Positions 11,300 through 22,800 of a stretch of 64,000 bases of DNA are shown here, piece after piece. Position 1 is the stretch's first letter. The number at the start of each line of letters is the position of its first letter. A program made the translations under genes and the position numbers. The DNA is from Rhizomys pruinosus (taxonomy: Eukaryota > Chordata > Mammalia > Rodentia > Spalacidae), in contig VZQC01004717.1 in the NCBI GenBank assembly GCA_009823505.1, positions 438,933 to 502,932 on the forward strand. The letters run 5' to 3'. The notes beneath the pieces were generated by a model. It worked only from the letters and a program-made list of their open reading frames with translations, searched no databases and was not told the origin of the DNA.

Positions 11300-12405
11300 A
11301 TGCCAGGGACATGATGAAGGGACAACATGGGAAAGGTGCAGGATAATTCCACACCATGCTTACCAACCCTGTGGGAGATTCCCACAGTGGGATCCCCCTG
11401 GGGTGATCCAGGACACAGATCTTAGAGGAACAATTGCAGATATATTCAAAGAAATCAAAGAATTATAAAGAACAAGTCAGAGAACTAAGGAGAGAGATGA
11501 AAAACTCAAGAAGGACCTAGAGGGAGAGAATGACAAACTTCAGAAAGAACTAAGGGGAGAGAATGACAAACTCCAGAAAGAACTAGAGGGAGAAAATGAC
11601 AAACTCCAGAAGGAAGTGGAAATACTGAAAAAGGAAACCAACCAGTGAAGCGAGGAGCTACAGGAAGAAATTGAGAAGCTACAAAAGGAAGTGGAAATAC
11701 TAAAGAAATCACAGGATGAAATGAAAAAGGAAATAGAACACTCATCCAATCAAGAGGAAAGGAATGGAAAAAGCCTGAGAAGTAGAATGGAGGAAGCAGA
11801 ACAAAGAATATCAGACCTGGAAGATAACTCAGAAGAACTAAAAACCTCAAGTAAAGATTATTAAAAAATTAAAAATACACCAAAGTGAAACAACCAGGAA
11901 TTGTGGGACAATATGAAAAGATCAAACCTCCACATCATAGTGATAAAGGAAGGAGAAGAATCCCAAGAGAATGGTATTGATCAGATCTTCAACAGAATAA
12001 TAGATGAAAATTTCCCCAAACTAAAAAAGAGAAAAACACATGCAAATATAAGAAGAACACAGAACTCCAAACAGAAAAGATCAGAAAAGAAACTCCTCGT
12101 GCTATATTATAGTTAAAACACTAGACGCCCAAAACGAAGACAAAATTCTGAAAGCCACAAGAAAAAAACAACAAGTTACATATAAGGGAAACCCATCAGA
12201 ATTACAACTGACTTCTCAGTGCAAACTATTAAAGCATGAAGAACGTGGAGCAAAGCATTCCCATTGTTAAAGGACTATAAATGCCAACCAAGGTTACTAT
12301 ACCCAGCAAAAATGTCAATTATAGTTGAAGGAGAGAGAAAAATCTTCCATGAAATAAACAAGATGATAGAATATGTCCAGAAAACCAACCCTTCAGAAAA
12401 TACTT
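11300..12405 (+). pseudogene. L1 ORF1 relic (RNA-binding coiled-coil protein)
   Basis: ORF1p of L1 trimerises and coats L1 RNA. Visible in order: an N-terminal stretch, a long charged coiled coil (about 11,440-11,850), an RRM-like segment (about 11,910-12,100, with a 'GEESQENGIDQIFN'-type stretch) and a C-terminal domain (about 12,190-12,400, with the 'QPRLLYPAK' motif). Three 33-bp tandem units at 11,524-11,622 encode an 11-residue coil repeat. Disruptions include a frameshift and stop at about 11,466, an in-frame TGA at about 11,646, a TAA in the coil end at about 11,861, and further stops in the C-terminal part. Not translatable. Confidence 0.88.
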
Positions 12406-13210
12406 GAAGCAATCCAAAGGACAGAAGAGAGGAGCAAATATCCTCAGGAATCTAGAAACAGAAATTAATAAAAGCATAACTGCAGAAGTAAAAACCGAGA
12501 CTTAAAATGTAAATAGATAAGGTAAAAGGAAACAACACACATCTTTCAATTATAATCTTAAATATTAATGGACTAAATTCCCCAACCAAAAGACATAGAC
12601 TGGGAGATTGGATTAGGAAAGAAAACCTATCTATATGCTGTCTACAAGAAACCCATCTCACTCTCAAGGACAGGCACCAACTTAAGGTGAAGGGCTGGAA
12701 AAAAATATTCCAAGCAAATGGTACTAAAAAGAAAGTGGGTGTTGCTATTTTAATATCAGACAAAATAGACTTCAAAGTAAAAGAAATCAGAAAAGATAAA
12801 GAGGGCCATTACATCTTTATCAAAGGAACAATTAACCATGAAGATTTCACAATCATGAATATATATGCACCAAACTCTGGTGCATATATATATAAAGACA
12901 ATTCTCCAGGACCTCAAGGCACAGACTGACCCCAGCACACTCATACTAGGGGACTTCAATAACCCACTGAGTCTTTTGGACAGATCAACTGGACAAAGAG
13001 TAAACGGAGAAACATTGGAACTGAATGATATGATACACCAAACGGACCTCACAGACATCTACCAAATATTCCACCCAAATACCAGAGAATACACTTTCTA
13101 CTCAGCACCCCATGGGACATTCTCCAAAATCAACCACATACTGGGACATAGAAAATACCTCAACAAATACGAAAAGATTGAAATAATTTCATGCATTCTA
13201 TCACACCACA

Positions 13211-14081
13211 AGACTCCTCCATCAGCACCAGCTACACCTCACCTGCCTGGAAATACTGTGCATCAGAGGCAGCCATATGCCTGTATATCCCAAATCTAAT
13301 TGGCTATTAGCTCTCTCCTTGGAGGAATAACCCACGGCTGATGCTTACATCCTCTAATGGTTAGGAGATGTTATAAGCCACAGTAAGAACCTGTCATATT
13401 TAACAGAAAAAAAAATGTAATTCATGGATTAGCATACCATCCAAACATCTGTGTCCATACCAATGTAACTTACCATAACAATTAGTACTGTTTAAATACC
13501 TATATATCTAATTGCTTGTGCTTCATTAGTAGGATTGAAAGGTTATTCCTGGACAAACTGTCAGCCCATGAAAGGTTACAGCCAGAACTGGCCAGAGTAC
13601 AAGACAACAGCTCCAGAGAAAGTAGACTGTTTTGCTTCTCATCCACCTGTGCCCCGTTTCTAAGCCCAGGGAACAATATGCAGAAGAGGGGGCGTGGTAG
13701 AATGTAAGGGCTGCGATTGGGGTGAATGGTGAAACTACAGCAATATAGTCTGGACACCCATCTGATCAACTTGATTGAACATACAAGCCCCCCCTGCTGG
13801 ATGGTGGGACCCATGAGCTGTGTGGGTTTGGGCACAACTGCTTGCAAATTGGTTTTACGTGAAGGATGCTTGTACTCACAAATTATCACTTATTGTTAAA
13901 AAATGAAAAAAAAAACAGAAAGATGCAGGAAAGTTACAGCAGAATGCATGATCTGGGATGGGCTGGGGTGGGGTGGGTGGAAGGGAAAGGGATATATGCC
14001 TGAACTGAATTGGAAAACGATGTATGAAATACACAAAGCATCAATAAAAAATGAAAAAATAAAATGTTAGCACAAAAAAAA
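13211..14081 (+). mobile_element. Element X copy 1, retroposed into L1 ORF2
   Basis: An 871-bp insertion flanked by a perfect 23-bp target duplication (13,188-13,210 and 14,082-14,104, starting 'ttcatgcattctatc'), with an A-rich 3' end. It has no coding potential I recognise. Its last 150 bp ('cagaatgcatga', a G-rich run, 'tgaaatacacaaagcatcaataaaa') resemble the L1 3' end at 20,655-20,770. The rest matches 19,350-20,250, 31,602-32,245 (minus) and 52,805-53,190. It could be a non-autonomous L1-driven retroposon or the 3' UTR of an L1 subfamily not otherwise represented here. Confidence 0.85.
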
Positions 14082-16454
14082 TTCATGCATTCTATCACAC
14101 CACAGTTCAATAAAGCTCAATATCAACACCAAGATAAGCCCTACTATCTACAAGAACACATGGAGACTAAACAACACTCTCCTGAATAATGAATGGGTCA
14201 AGGAAGAAATAAAGAAAGAAATAAAAGTATTCCTGGAACTGAATGACAATGATAATACAACACAACAAAACCTATGGGATCCTTTAAAAGCAGTCCTAAG
14301 AAGGAAGTTTATGGCCCTGAGTGCCTACATCAGAAAAAAAGAAAAAGCACAAGTGAACAATCTAACAATGCAGCTAAAAACACTTGAGAGACAACAACAA
14401 ATGAACTCTAAACACAACAGACAGGAAGAAATAACCAAAATCAGAGCAGAAATCAATGAAATAGAAACAAAGAAAACAATACAAAAAATCAGTGAATCCA
14501 AAAGTTGATTCTTTGAGAGAATAAACAAGATAGACAGAACTCTAGCACAGTTAACCAAAAGAAAGAAAGAGCAACTCCAAATCAACAGAATCCATGATGA
14601 AAGGGGAAATATCACAACAGACAATGAAAATATCCAGACAATCATAAGGGAATACTTCAAAAACCTATACTCAGTGGAGAAATGGATGAAGATCTAAAAT
14701 CCTGGGAATCACCAAAGCTTAACCAAGAAGAGATTGACACCTTAAACAGACCCATAATACATGAAGAAATTGAAGATGTAATAAGAAACCTCCCAACTAA
14801 AAAAAGCCCAGGCTCAGATGGTTTCATGGCAGAATTTTATAAAACATCTCAAAAAGACTTACAACCATTATTACTCAAATTGTTCAGAAGGATTCAAGCA
14901 GAGGGAAACCTCCCAAATTCTTTCTATGAAGCCAGCATCACTTTAATACCAAAACCAGGCAAAGACACAACCAAAAAGGAGAACTATAGACCCATTTCAT
15001 TAATGAACACAGAAAAATTCTCAACAAAATACTTGCAAACCACATACAGACCCACATCAAGAAGATCACCCATCATGACCAAGTTGGATTCATACCAGAG
15101 ATGCAGGGATGGTTCAAACATATGAAAATCAATAAATATCATAAAACACAAATATGGACTGAAAGACAAAAACCACATGATCTTCTCAATTGATTCAGAA
15201 AAAGTCTTTGACAAAACCCAGCATCCCTTCATGCTTAAAGTCCTGGAGGGAATTGGATTGGAGGGATCATTCCTCAATATAATCAAAGCCATATACAGGA
15301 AACCCACAGCCAACATCATTCTAAATGGAGAAAAGACAGAAGCATTCCCCTTAAAGCTAGGAATTCATCAAGGCTGCCCCCATCACCACTCCTCTTCAAT
15401 ATAGTGCTTGAAACACTTGCTAGAATAAGGCAAGAAAAGGAAATTAAAGGAGTACTAATTGGAAAAGAAAAATTCAAGCTATCCATTTTTGCTGATTGTT
15501 TACCTAAGGGATATTAAAACCTCCACCAGAAAACTCCTAGAAATTATTAAGAGTTTCAATAAAGTGGCAAGATACAAAATTAACCTAGAAAAATCAGTAG
15601 CCTTTCTTTATACCAACAGCAAGCAACTGAAGAAGGAATAAAAGGAGACGTTCCTTCCCACTCACAATAGCCTCAAAAACAATAAAATACCTAGGAATGA
15701 ACCTAACCTAAGACACCAAAGATTTCTACAGAAAAAATTTTAAACCCCTGAAGAAGGAAATTTAAGAAGACATCAGGAGATGGAAAGACCTCCCATGCTC
15801 ATGGATTGGGTAATTAGTATAGTAAAAATGTCCATTCTACCCAAACTAACATACAGATTCAATGCAATCCTAATTAAAATCCCCAAGAGTTTCTTCACAG
15901 GCTTAGAAAAAAAGTCCTTAGTTTCATATGGAGAAACAAAAGATCCCAAATAGCCAAAGCAACACCTAAGTGAAAAGAATAATACAGGGGAGATCTCTAT
16001 ACCAGATTTCAAACAATACTACAGGGCTATGGTCATAAAAACAGCTTGGTAGTTGCACAAAAACAGACCTGTTGACCAATGGAACAAAACTGAAGACACA
16101 AACTTGAGCACATACAATTTCAACCACCTCATACTTGATGAGGGGGGCCAAGAAGACACAATGGAGGAAAGACAGCATTTTCAGCAAATGGTGTTGTCAA
16201 AACCGGATCACCACTTGTAGAAAAATAAAGTTAAACCCCTACCTCTCACCCGGTGCAAAAGCCAACTCCAGATGGATCAAAGACCTCAATGTGAAACCCA
16301 AAACTCTGAAGAAAAAGTTGGCAGCAGCCTACAAGACATAAGTATAGGAAAAGACTTCCTAAATCAGACAGCAGCTGTGCAAGAAATAAGATCAACAATT
16401 GACAAATGGGACATCATTAAACTCAAGAGCTTCTGTACATCAAAAGAAACACAG

Positions 16455-16697
16455 GGGGCTGGAGAGATAGCCTAGCGGTTAAGAGCACCGACTGCTCTTG
16501 CAGAGGACCTGGGTTCGATCCCCAGCACCCACATGGCGGCTAAGAACTGTCTGTAACTCCAATTCCAGGAGAACTCCAGTTCCAGGGGAATCTGAGACCC
16601 CTCTTCTGACCTCCGCGGAGTGCAAGACACGGGTGCACAAACCTACATGCAGACAGTACATTCATACACATACAAAAATAAAATTAAAAATTTAAAA
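16455..16697 (+). mobile_element. B2-type SINE, duplicated-middle subtype
   Basis: Sharp A and B boxes; the middle section has two copies of 'aactccarttccagg' in tandem. Target duplication 'aaagaaacacag' before, and 'aaagaaaacacag' after. Confidence 0.93.
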
Positions 16698-18575
16698 AAA
16701 GAAAACACAGGAAACTGAAGAGAGGAAAAAACCAGCGGTGGAGGAACTTTCACACTGATACATCTGACAGCATTGATTTCCAGATATAATACAACTACTC
16801 AAAAAACAAAACAGACAACACAATGAATCACTCAAAAGATGAGCAAAGAGCTGAACAGCCGTCTTCACACGTGAGGAATTAGATGTGTGAGAAACATCTT
16901 AAAAGTGTTCAACATGCTAATAATTTAAGGAAAATGCAAATTAAATCCACCCTTTACGTATATCTATTCTCACTTCTGTTAAGACTGGGTAGGATCAAGA
17001 AAACAAAATGATACCAAGTTGCTGGATGAGGCTGTGGGGAAAGGTGGGAAACACTCATCCACTGCTAGTGGGAATGTAAACTCGTACAGCCCAATATGGA
17101 AAGCCGATGTGGAGAACCTTTGGAAGACTCAAAATGAGCTTACCACCTGACCCAGTCATACCACTCCTGGGTATATACCCACAAGACTCATGTTTATTGC
17201 AGCTGGAACCAACCCAAGTACCCCTTAACTGAAGTGGATTGAGAAAATGTAGTACATCTACATAATGGAGTTCTATGCAGCAGTAAAGGATGACGTCATG
17301 AACTTTACAGGTAAATAGATGGATCTAGAAGACATCATGCTAAGTGAAGTAACACAGTCCCAGAAAAACGAAAGAGGAATGAAATCCCTCATCTGGGATG
17401 CTAGCACCAATGTACCTAGTTGTAAGGCAAACTGAGCAACGTTAATGTGCTCTGAAAACAACTGTGCTCTTATATTGTGAATCCCTAACAGGTCTAGAAT
17501 TAAGTACCATTTATTTTCATAGTTAGGAAGTTTTGGTATAGGAAATAAAGGATATGTAGTATATTTTAGAGATAATATAAGAAAAGAAAAAAAAAAAAAA
17601 AACTAGTTTGTCATGAATTAGTCAACACAGTATTATTTTATGGGAGTTTTCTAACTATTTTTTATACAAGGCTCCTTAAGCTTTTGTCCAAGCATTTTCT
17701 AAAATATTATAAAGTAGTTAAAAGCATCAGTCTGCTGTAACTTAGCCTTTCTCAATGTTTAATGACCATACTTAATGCACATACCAATTTGGCCAAGGGT
17801 CTTAATAGATAACTTTGTGCCTTGCTCTCAGAGGTCAACTAAGTCTCAGGGGATTATGCATGGGGGCATCTCTTGAAATGTCCTGCAAATGTGAGTCACC
17901 AGTCTTCCTGTGCAGGGAGGTCTTGGAGATCCACTACTGGGACTTCAGCCAGTGTCTAGTCAGTAAAGAGGAAAGTCTGCTCGTGCTTCAAAAAGGTAAG
18001 CCTGGTCTATCAAGACCTGACTTTGTCCTCTAGTGGATGGAGCTGGATATTGAAAAGCCAAAAGGAGCCAGGGGCTCCCTCTCCCCCCCCAAAAAAAAAC
18101 CTGAGTGACCTTTAAGGACCGATCCTCAATGACCTTGAGAAAACAAAAACCTTGGTTATCTGGGCTAACTGTGTGGCTTAAACATCCAAAAGGAAAGTAT
18201 AACCAGAGAAAGAAATGTAAGGCCTGAGAAATTTACTTCAGGTATGAATAACTTGAGATTTAGTAAAAAGACAAAAGAGCAAGTTGTTTGCCTGTCTTAC
18301 TGGAGGTGCAGCTACCCTGTGGCTGCAACTGCTTTTACCAACTTTCAAAGATGTGAGAAGACACGCAGTTTTCAACCTTCCAATATGGATGAAGACTCAT
18401 GTTCTCCAAGAACCTCCAAACCTTTAGTGCCAGATGGGGATGCTGAGTCATCTAACTTGTGGACTGAGCTACTACTGGGGTTTCCACTTCCTCAGAGTTA
18501 TAGACTGTCATTGTTGACTACCCAGGCTTATCATCAAAACCAGTACCAGAAAGATCACAGACAGTCCGAGGCTTT

Positions 18576-19843
18576 TTCCTTTCAGTGTTCGGATGGGCCA
18601 ACCTTTCTGCTGGCACTTCCTGGTATATCCTACACACTGCAAAGCTGTGTCTTTTTCTTTCTCAGCGTTAAGTTGGTGATGTTTGACCTATAGGCAGGAA
18701 TCAAGGTGCAGATTTCATTCAAATTCACCCAAGTGTTAAAGCCTCAGACTGCTACAGGCATCAAACCCCTCTGTGGTCCTACTTGTAACAACTATTATAA
18801 TGAGTCCAATGGAATACTTCTAGGTGCCGCAAAGTTTTAATATTGAGAGATTTTCTTACCTCTCCTTCATAGAACAAGGAGGAATATGATGATGATGAGG
18901 TCATTCTCTAACTGTAAATTGGAGCCAACTGTCATAGAGGTAATCTCTTATAAAACTGGTAAAATTGCCTTCTTTAATTGACTAATAAACATAGGAACTG
19001 TGAAAAGGATTATTCACTATTCAGAACCAAATATAATTTAAAGTCTCCTTAAACTGTGCACTTAAGCAAAATATATTATACAGGAGAGCTCTGATATCAG
19101 CCATGGATTATTCCACCAAGAGATGTTGCAGGGGATCCAAGCCCCCACAAAAGGTAAAGGCTTCTTGCCTGTAAACTGGGATACCTGCAAGAAGGAGGCG
19201 AGATAAGGTCCTGCTTGTCGAAGACTGATGTAGCATGGGAAAGATGTTTGGACGGACTTCAGTGTACAGTTGGTCTCTGGAATACCAGAGTAGTGTTACC
19301 AAAGGCCACTAAACAATAAAGCAAAATAACGTCTCCCAGAGTCAAGCAAGACACCCCGTCAGCACCAGCTACACCTGCCTGGAAATACTGTGCAGCAGTG
19401 GCCGCCATATGCCCATATATCCCAAATCTAATTGGCTTTAGTTCTCTCCATGGAGGAAAACCCATGGCTGATGCCACAAGCTTACATCCTCTAGCAGTTG
19501 AAGATGTTATAGCCACAGTAAGACCCTGTCATATTTAACAAAAAAAAATGTAATTCAGGATTAATACTACCATCCAATATCTGTTGTCTATACCAAACTA
19601 ACCATACCATACAATTTTACTGTTTAAATACCTATACTATATATCTAATTGCCTGTGCTTCATGTAGGATTGAAAGGTTATTCCTGGGGCTGGGCATGGT
19701 GGTACATGCCTTTAATCCTAGCACTTGGAGGCAGAAGCAGGTGTATCTTTGTTGAGTTCAAGGTCGCCTGGTCTACAGATGAGTTCCAGGACAAGCTGGG
19801 GCTATATAGGAGAACCCTGTTTTGAAAAAGACCACAAAAAAAA

Positions 19844-19876
<33 letters not shown>

Positions 19877-20274
19877 AAAGAAAAGAAAGGTTATTCCTGG
19901 ACAAACTGTCAGCCCATGAAAGGAAACAGCCAGAATTGGCCAGAGTCCAAACAACAGCTCCAGAGAAAGTAGACTGTTTTGCTTCTCGTCCACCCGTGCC
20001 CCTTTTCTAAGCCTAGGGAACAATCTGCAGAAGAGGGGCGTGGTAGAATGTAAGGGCTGCAATTGGGGTGAATGGTGAAACTACAGCAATATAGACTGGA
20101 CACTTACTTGATGAACTTGATTGAACATACAAGCCCCAGAGCTGGATGGTGGGACCCTTGGGCTGTGTGGGTTTGGGCACAACTGCTTGCAAATTGGTTT
20201 TACATGAAGGATGCTTGTACTCATAAATTATTACTTATTGTTAAAAAATGAAAAAAAGTAATGGAAAAAATAAG

Positions 20275-20305
<31 letters not shown>

Positions 20306-20309
20306 ATAT
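18576..20309 (+). mobile_element. 1.7-kb insertion in the L1 3' UTR: element X copy 2 with extra 5' sequence
   Basis: The intact L1 3' UTR at 8117-9400 (minus) is continuous where this copy breaks at about 18,556-18,575 and resumes at about 20,310. The breakpoints share an imperfect repeat ('atcacagacagtcc' versus 'atcaagacaaggac'). From 19,350 to 20,250 it matches element X copy 1. The 18,576-19,350 part has no other copy in the window. It ends in an (AAAT)n-rich tail at 20,275-20,306 and lacks the L1-like 3' end of the other copies. A B1 lies inside at 19,688-19,884. Confidence 0.75.
19688..19884 (+). mobile_element. B1 SINE
   Basis: Full B1 with a long A tail; perfect 16-bp target duplication 'gaaaggttattcctgg' at 19,672-19,687 and 19,885-19,900. 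Confidence 0.96.
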
Positions 20310-20787
20310 CAAGACAAGGACACGCTGCTTTCTGAACCTCATTTGGTGACCATGTAAGGGAAAAACCCAGTGTGGAACACAAGAGCAGAACTGATGGTGG
20401 TTTGGGCTTGCCAAGGAAGAGACTTCAAACAGGACATCCTTCAGCCTAATAAAAAAATCATAAGCTGAAGATGCTAAAACCTATGATATATGTGGCATGC
20501 ATATGTGCATATTTTGGAGTGATGCATATTGAAAGAATAACAGCAACAGAAAAGACTGTCAGAGAACTGACTGAAACGGTGAACTTCTGCTTGAAACAGT
20601 AAACTTCTGCAATGAGAATTTTGAGAGAGACTGAGAAAAACATGAAAAAATATGTTTGGCAGAATGCATGAGCTCTGGTGGGGTGGGGTGGCAGGGATGG
20701 GGGGCACAGGTCTCGATTTGATTTGTAATGTAATTTGACTTTATGAAATGCACAGAGCTTCAATAAAACATTGGCCAAAAAATAAAA

Positions 20788-22300
20788 AAGAATAGTATCT
20801 CCTGCTTGTTTCTTGGTGCCATTTGCTTGGAATATTTTTTCCATCCTTTCACTTTAAGATAGTACATGTCCTTGAAGGTGAGATGGGTTTCTTACAGACA
20901 ACAGAAGATGGACTTTGTTTCTTAACCTATTCTACTAGTATATGCCTCATGATTGGAAAGTTCAGTCCATTGATATTTAAACTTATTATTGGGAGATGTA
21001 TATTGTTTCCCATCATTTTGGTTTCTGGTCCATTCTTGTTCTAGGTTTGTATTTCCACAGTCATGCCTTCATTAAGTATTTTCTATTGCTGCTTGAGTAT
21101 AGTCATTCTTTCCTTCAGTTCTTTGTATTGTTTCAAGTATTCTCTGAAGAGTTGGCTTTCTAGACATCAATTCTTTTAGCCTATTTATGTCATGAAAGAT
21201 TTCCTTTCTTCTTCAACTATAATGGACATTTTTGCTGGGTAAAGTATTATGGGTTGACACCTATAGTCATTTAATACTGGGAATATTTTGGTCCAAGCTC
21301 TTCTGACTTTCATCATTTGCTTGAAAAAAATCAGCTGTAATTTTCATGGGTTTTCCTTTATATGTGACTTTTTTTGCAGCTTTCAGTATTCTTTGTTTTG
21401 AACATCTAGTGTTTTTACTATGACATGGCATAAGGAATTTCTTTTCTGGTTCTATTTGGTATTCTATGTGCTTCTTACATTCCTATGGGTAATTAATTTG
21501 GGAAAATTTTCTTCTATGATCCTGTTGAATATCTGCTCAATAACATTATCCTGGGATTCTTCTCCTTCCTCTATACCTATGATGTTTAGGTTTGGTCTAT
21601 TCATGGTATCCCATAGTTCCTGGTTATTCCATTCTTGGTTTTTTTAATTTTTCATAATCTTTGCTTGAGCAATCCATTTCCTCCATGTTGTCTTCCAGTC
21701 TTGATATTCTATTTTCTACTTCATCCATTCTGTTACTGAGGCTTTCTCCCATCTTTTCCAAATATCTTATTGAGTGTTCCACTTCCTTTTTCATTTCAGG
21801 CTGAGTTTTCTTCACCATTTCTATATCTTTTGTGAATTCATTCCACAGTCTATTATCTTCTTTTAGTTTGTTCCTATCTTCTTTTACTTCTTTGATTTAT
21901 TTGTGTATTCTTTAAATTCTTTGAATTCTTTGATCGTGTTTAAGATAGTTCTTTTAGCCAGGTGTGGTGGCACACGCCTTTAATCCCAGCACTTGGAAGG
22001 CAGAGACAGGTGGGTCTCTGTGAGTTCAAGGTCAGCCTGGTCTACAGAGCCAGCTCCAGGCCAGCTGGGACTAAAGGGAGACCCTGTCTCAAAAATACAA
22101 AAAAAAATGATAGTTCTTTTAACATCTGAGTCCTGAGTTACATCTAGGGGGTCTTCATTATAGGAGTCTTCTACAAGATTGATAGTATTTGGCAGAACCT
22201 TATTATTTGAGTTTTTCATTTTACTGTTTTTTCATTGTGATTTTGGCCTTTGGATGTCTTGTGTTGTTTGTGATTCTAGTATGAAGCTCAAGTGTTTGTT
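20788..22300 (-). pseudogene. L1 ORF1 and ORF2 start relics, minus strand
   Basis: 20,788 to about 21,040 is the first part of the endonuclease, joined to 10,728-10,139 before the plus-strand L1 inserted. 21,090-22,250 is ORF1: the C-terminal domain at the left, and an uninterrupted 64-codon coiled-coil frame at 21,624-21,818 with heptad leucines and acidic/basic residues. ORF1 lacks the 33-bp tandem units seen in the plus-strand L1. A B1 is inserted at 21,957-22,108. Stops interrupt both frames. Confidence 0.82.
21957..22108 (+). mobile_element. B1 SINE inside L1 ORF1
   Basis: Complete B1; perfect 13-bp target duplication 'gatagttctttta' at 21,944-21,956 and 22,109-22,121. Confidence 0.96.
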
Positions 22301-22439
22301 TGTTGAATTAAAGACTAGCTTTGCTTGTATTCTTCAGGTGTCTTTGTTGTCTCTTCTTAGGTATGCAAGGGTGGTTACTCTAGGCTTCAAGTTCTTCGGA
22401 CTTTATACTGGAGAGACAGCAATAAGACAGGCAGCAATC

Positions 22440-22800
22440 AGGCAGGCTTGAAATCCACACCAAGTGGGGTCCTCCACCAGGTCCCCAGGGCTGGCTGCAA
22501 ACATCTGGATCTGGGTCTAGGGACAAGAAAGTCTAGCCTGGAGCTGAGGGAGAGGCCCTAGGTACTCCCCAGCTGGTGGGTAGGGAGTTTGTAATAACAT
22601 GGCCACCACATAGTTGGGGACTCAAACCACCAAGTGGAGGCCAACCTTATATACTGAGAGAGATGTACTCACAGAACCAACAAGCCACACGGGGTCCACC
22701 TACCAACTCTCCAGGGCTGGTTGCCAAAGTCTGTATCTGGGTCCTGGGCAGGGAAGCCTAACCTGTAGCTGAAAGAAGGGCCCCAGGTGTTCCTTACAGC
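22440..22800 (-). promoter_or_regulatory. Second type of L1 5' UTR tandem monomer
   Basis: Two related blocks, 22,451-22,562 and 22,681-22,787, share 'cagggctgg' (22,486 and 22,712), 'atctgggtc' and 'gctga' words at a period of 226 bp. They lie just upstream, on the minus strand, of the L1 ORF1 at 21,090-22,250. Their sequence is unrelated to the monomers at 10,733-11,050. Confidence 0.65.

Larger units (their letters stand above)
12510..17400 (+). pseudogene. L1 ORF2 relic (endonuclease-reverse transcriptase)
   Basis: The endonuclease domain runs 12,540-13,210 and 14,105-14,300, with recognisable 'CLQETHL' (about 12,636), 'APNSG' (about 12,868) and 'LGDFN' (about 12,946) motifs. The linker at 14,300-14,680 is lysine and glutamate rich. 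The reverse transcriptase region from 14,680 shows 'SPGSDGF', '[10 protein letters not shown]', 'YRPISLMN' and 'GIHQGCP'. The catalytic FADD box near 15,487-15,500 is damaged by a short deletion that removes an aspartate. The C-terminal zinc-knuckle region lies near 17,020-17,090. Element X and a B2 are inserted in it. Stops and frameshifts are frequent, and 16,720-17,180 is especially rich in small indels. Confidence 0.9.
10729..20787 (+). mobile_element. Full-length but dead plus-strand L1 with nested insertions
   Basis: Order: 5' UTR of tandem monomers (10,729 to about 11,250), ORF1 relic (11,300-12,405), ORF2 relic (12,510-17,400), long 3' UTR (17,400-18,575 and 20,310-20,770). The flanking duplication 'aagaatagt' occurs at 10,720-10,728 and 20,788-20,796. 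Nested inside are element X (13,211-14,081), a B2 (16,455-16,697) and a 1.7-kb insertion (18,576-20,309). Without these the element is about 7.2 kb, a full L1 length. Both frames carry stops and frameshifts. Confidence 0.9.

Noticed and set aside
12865..13299. 144-codon frame as a possible endonuclease gene
   Set aside because: Part of the dead L1 ORF2 endonuclease that runs on into element X.
18244..18693. 149-codon plus-strand frame
   Set aside because: Lies in the L1 3' UTR and runs over the breakpoint of the element X insertion; no recognisable domain.
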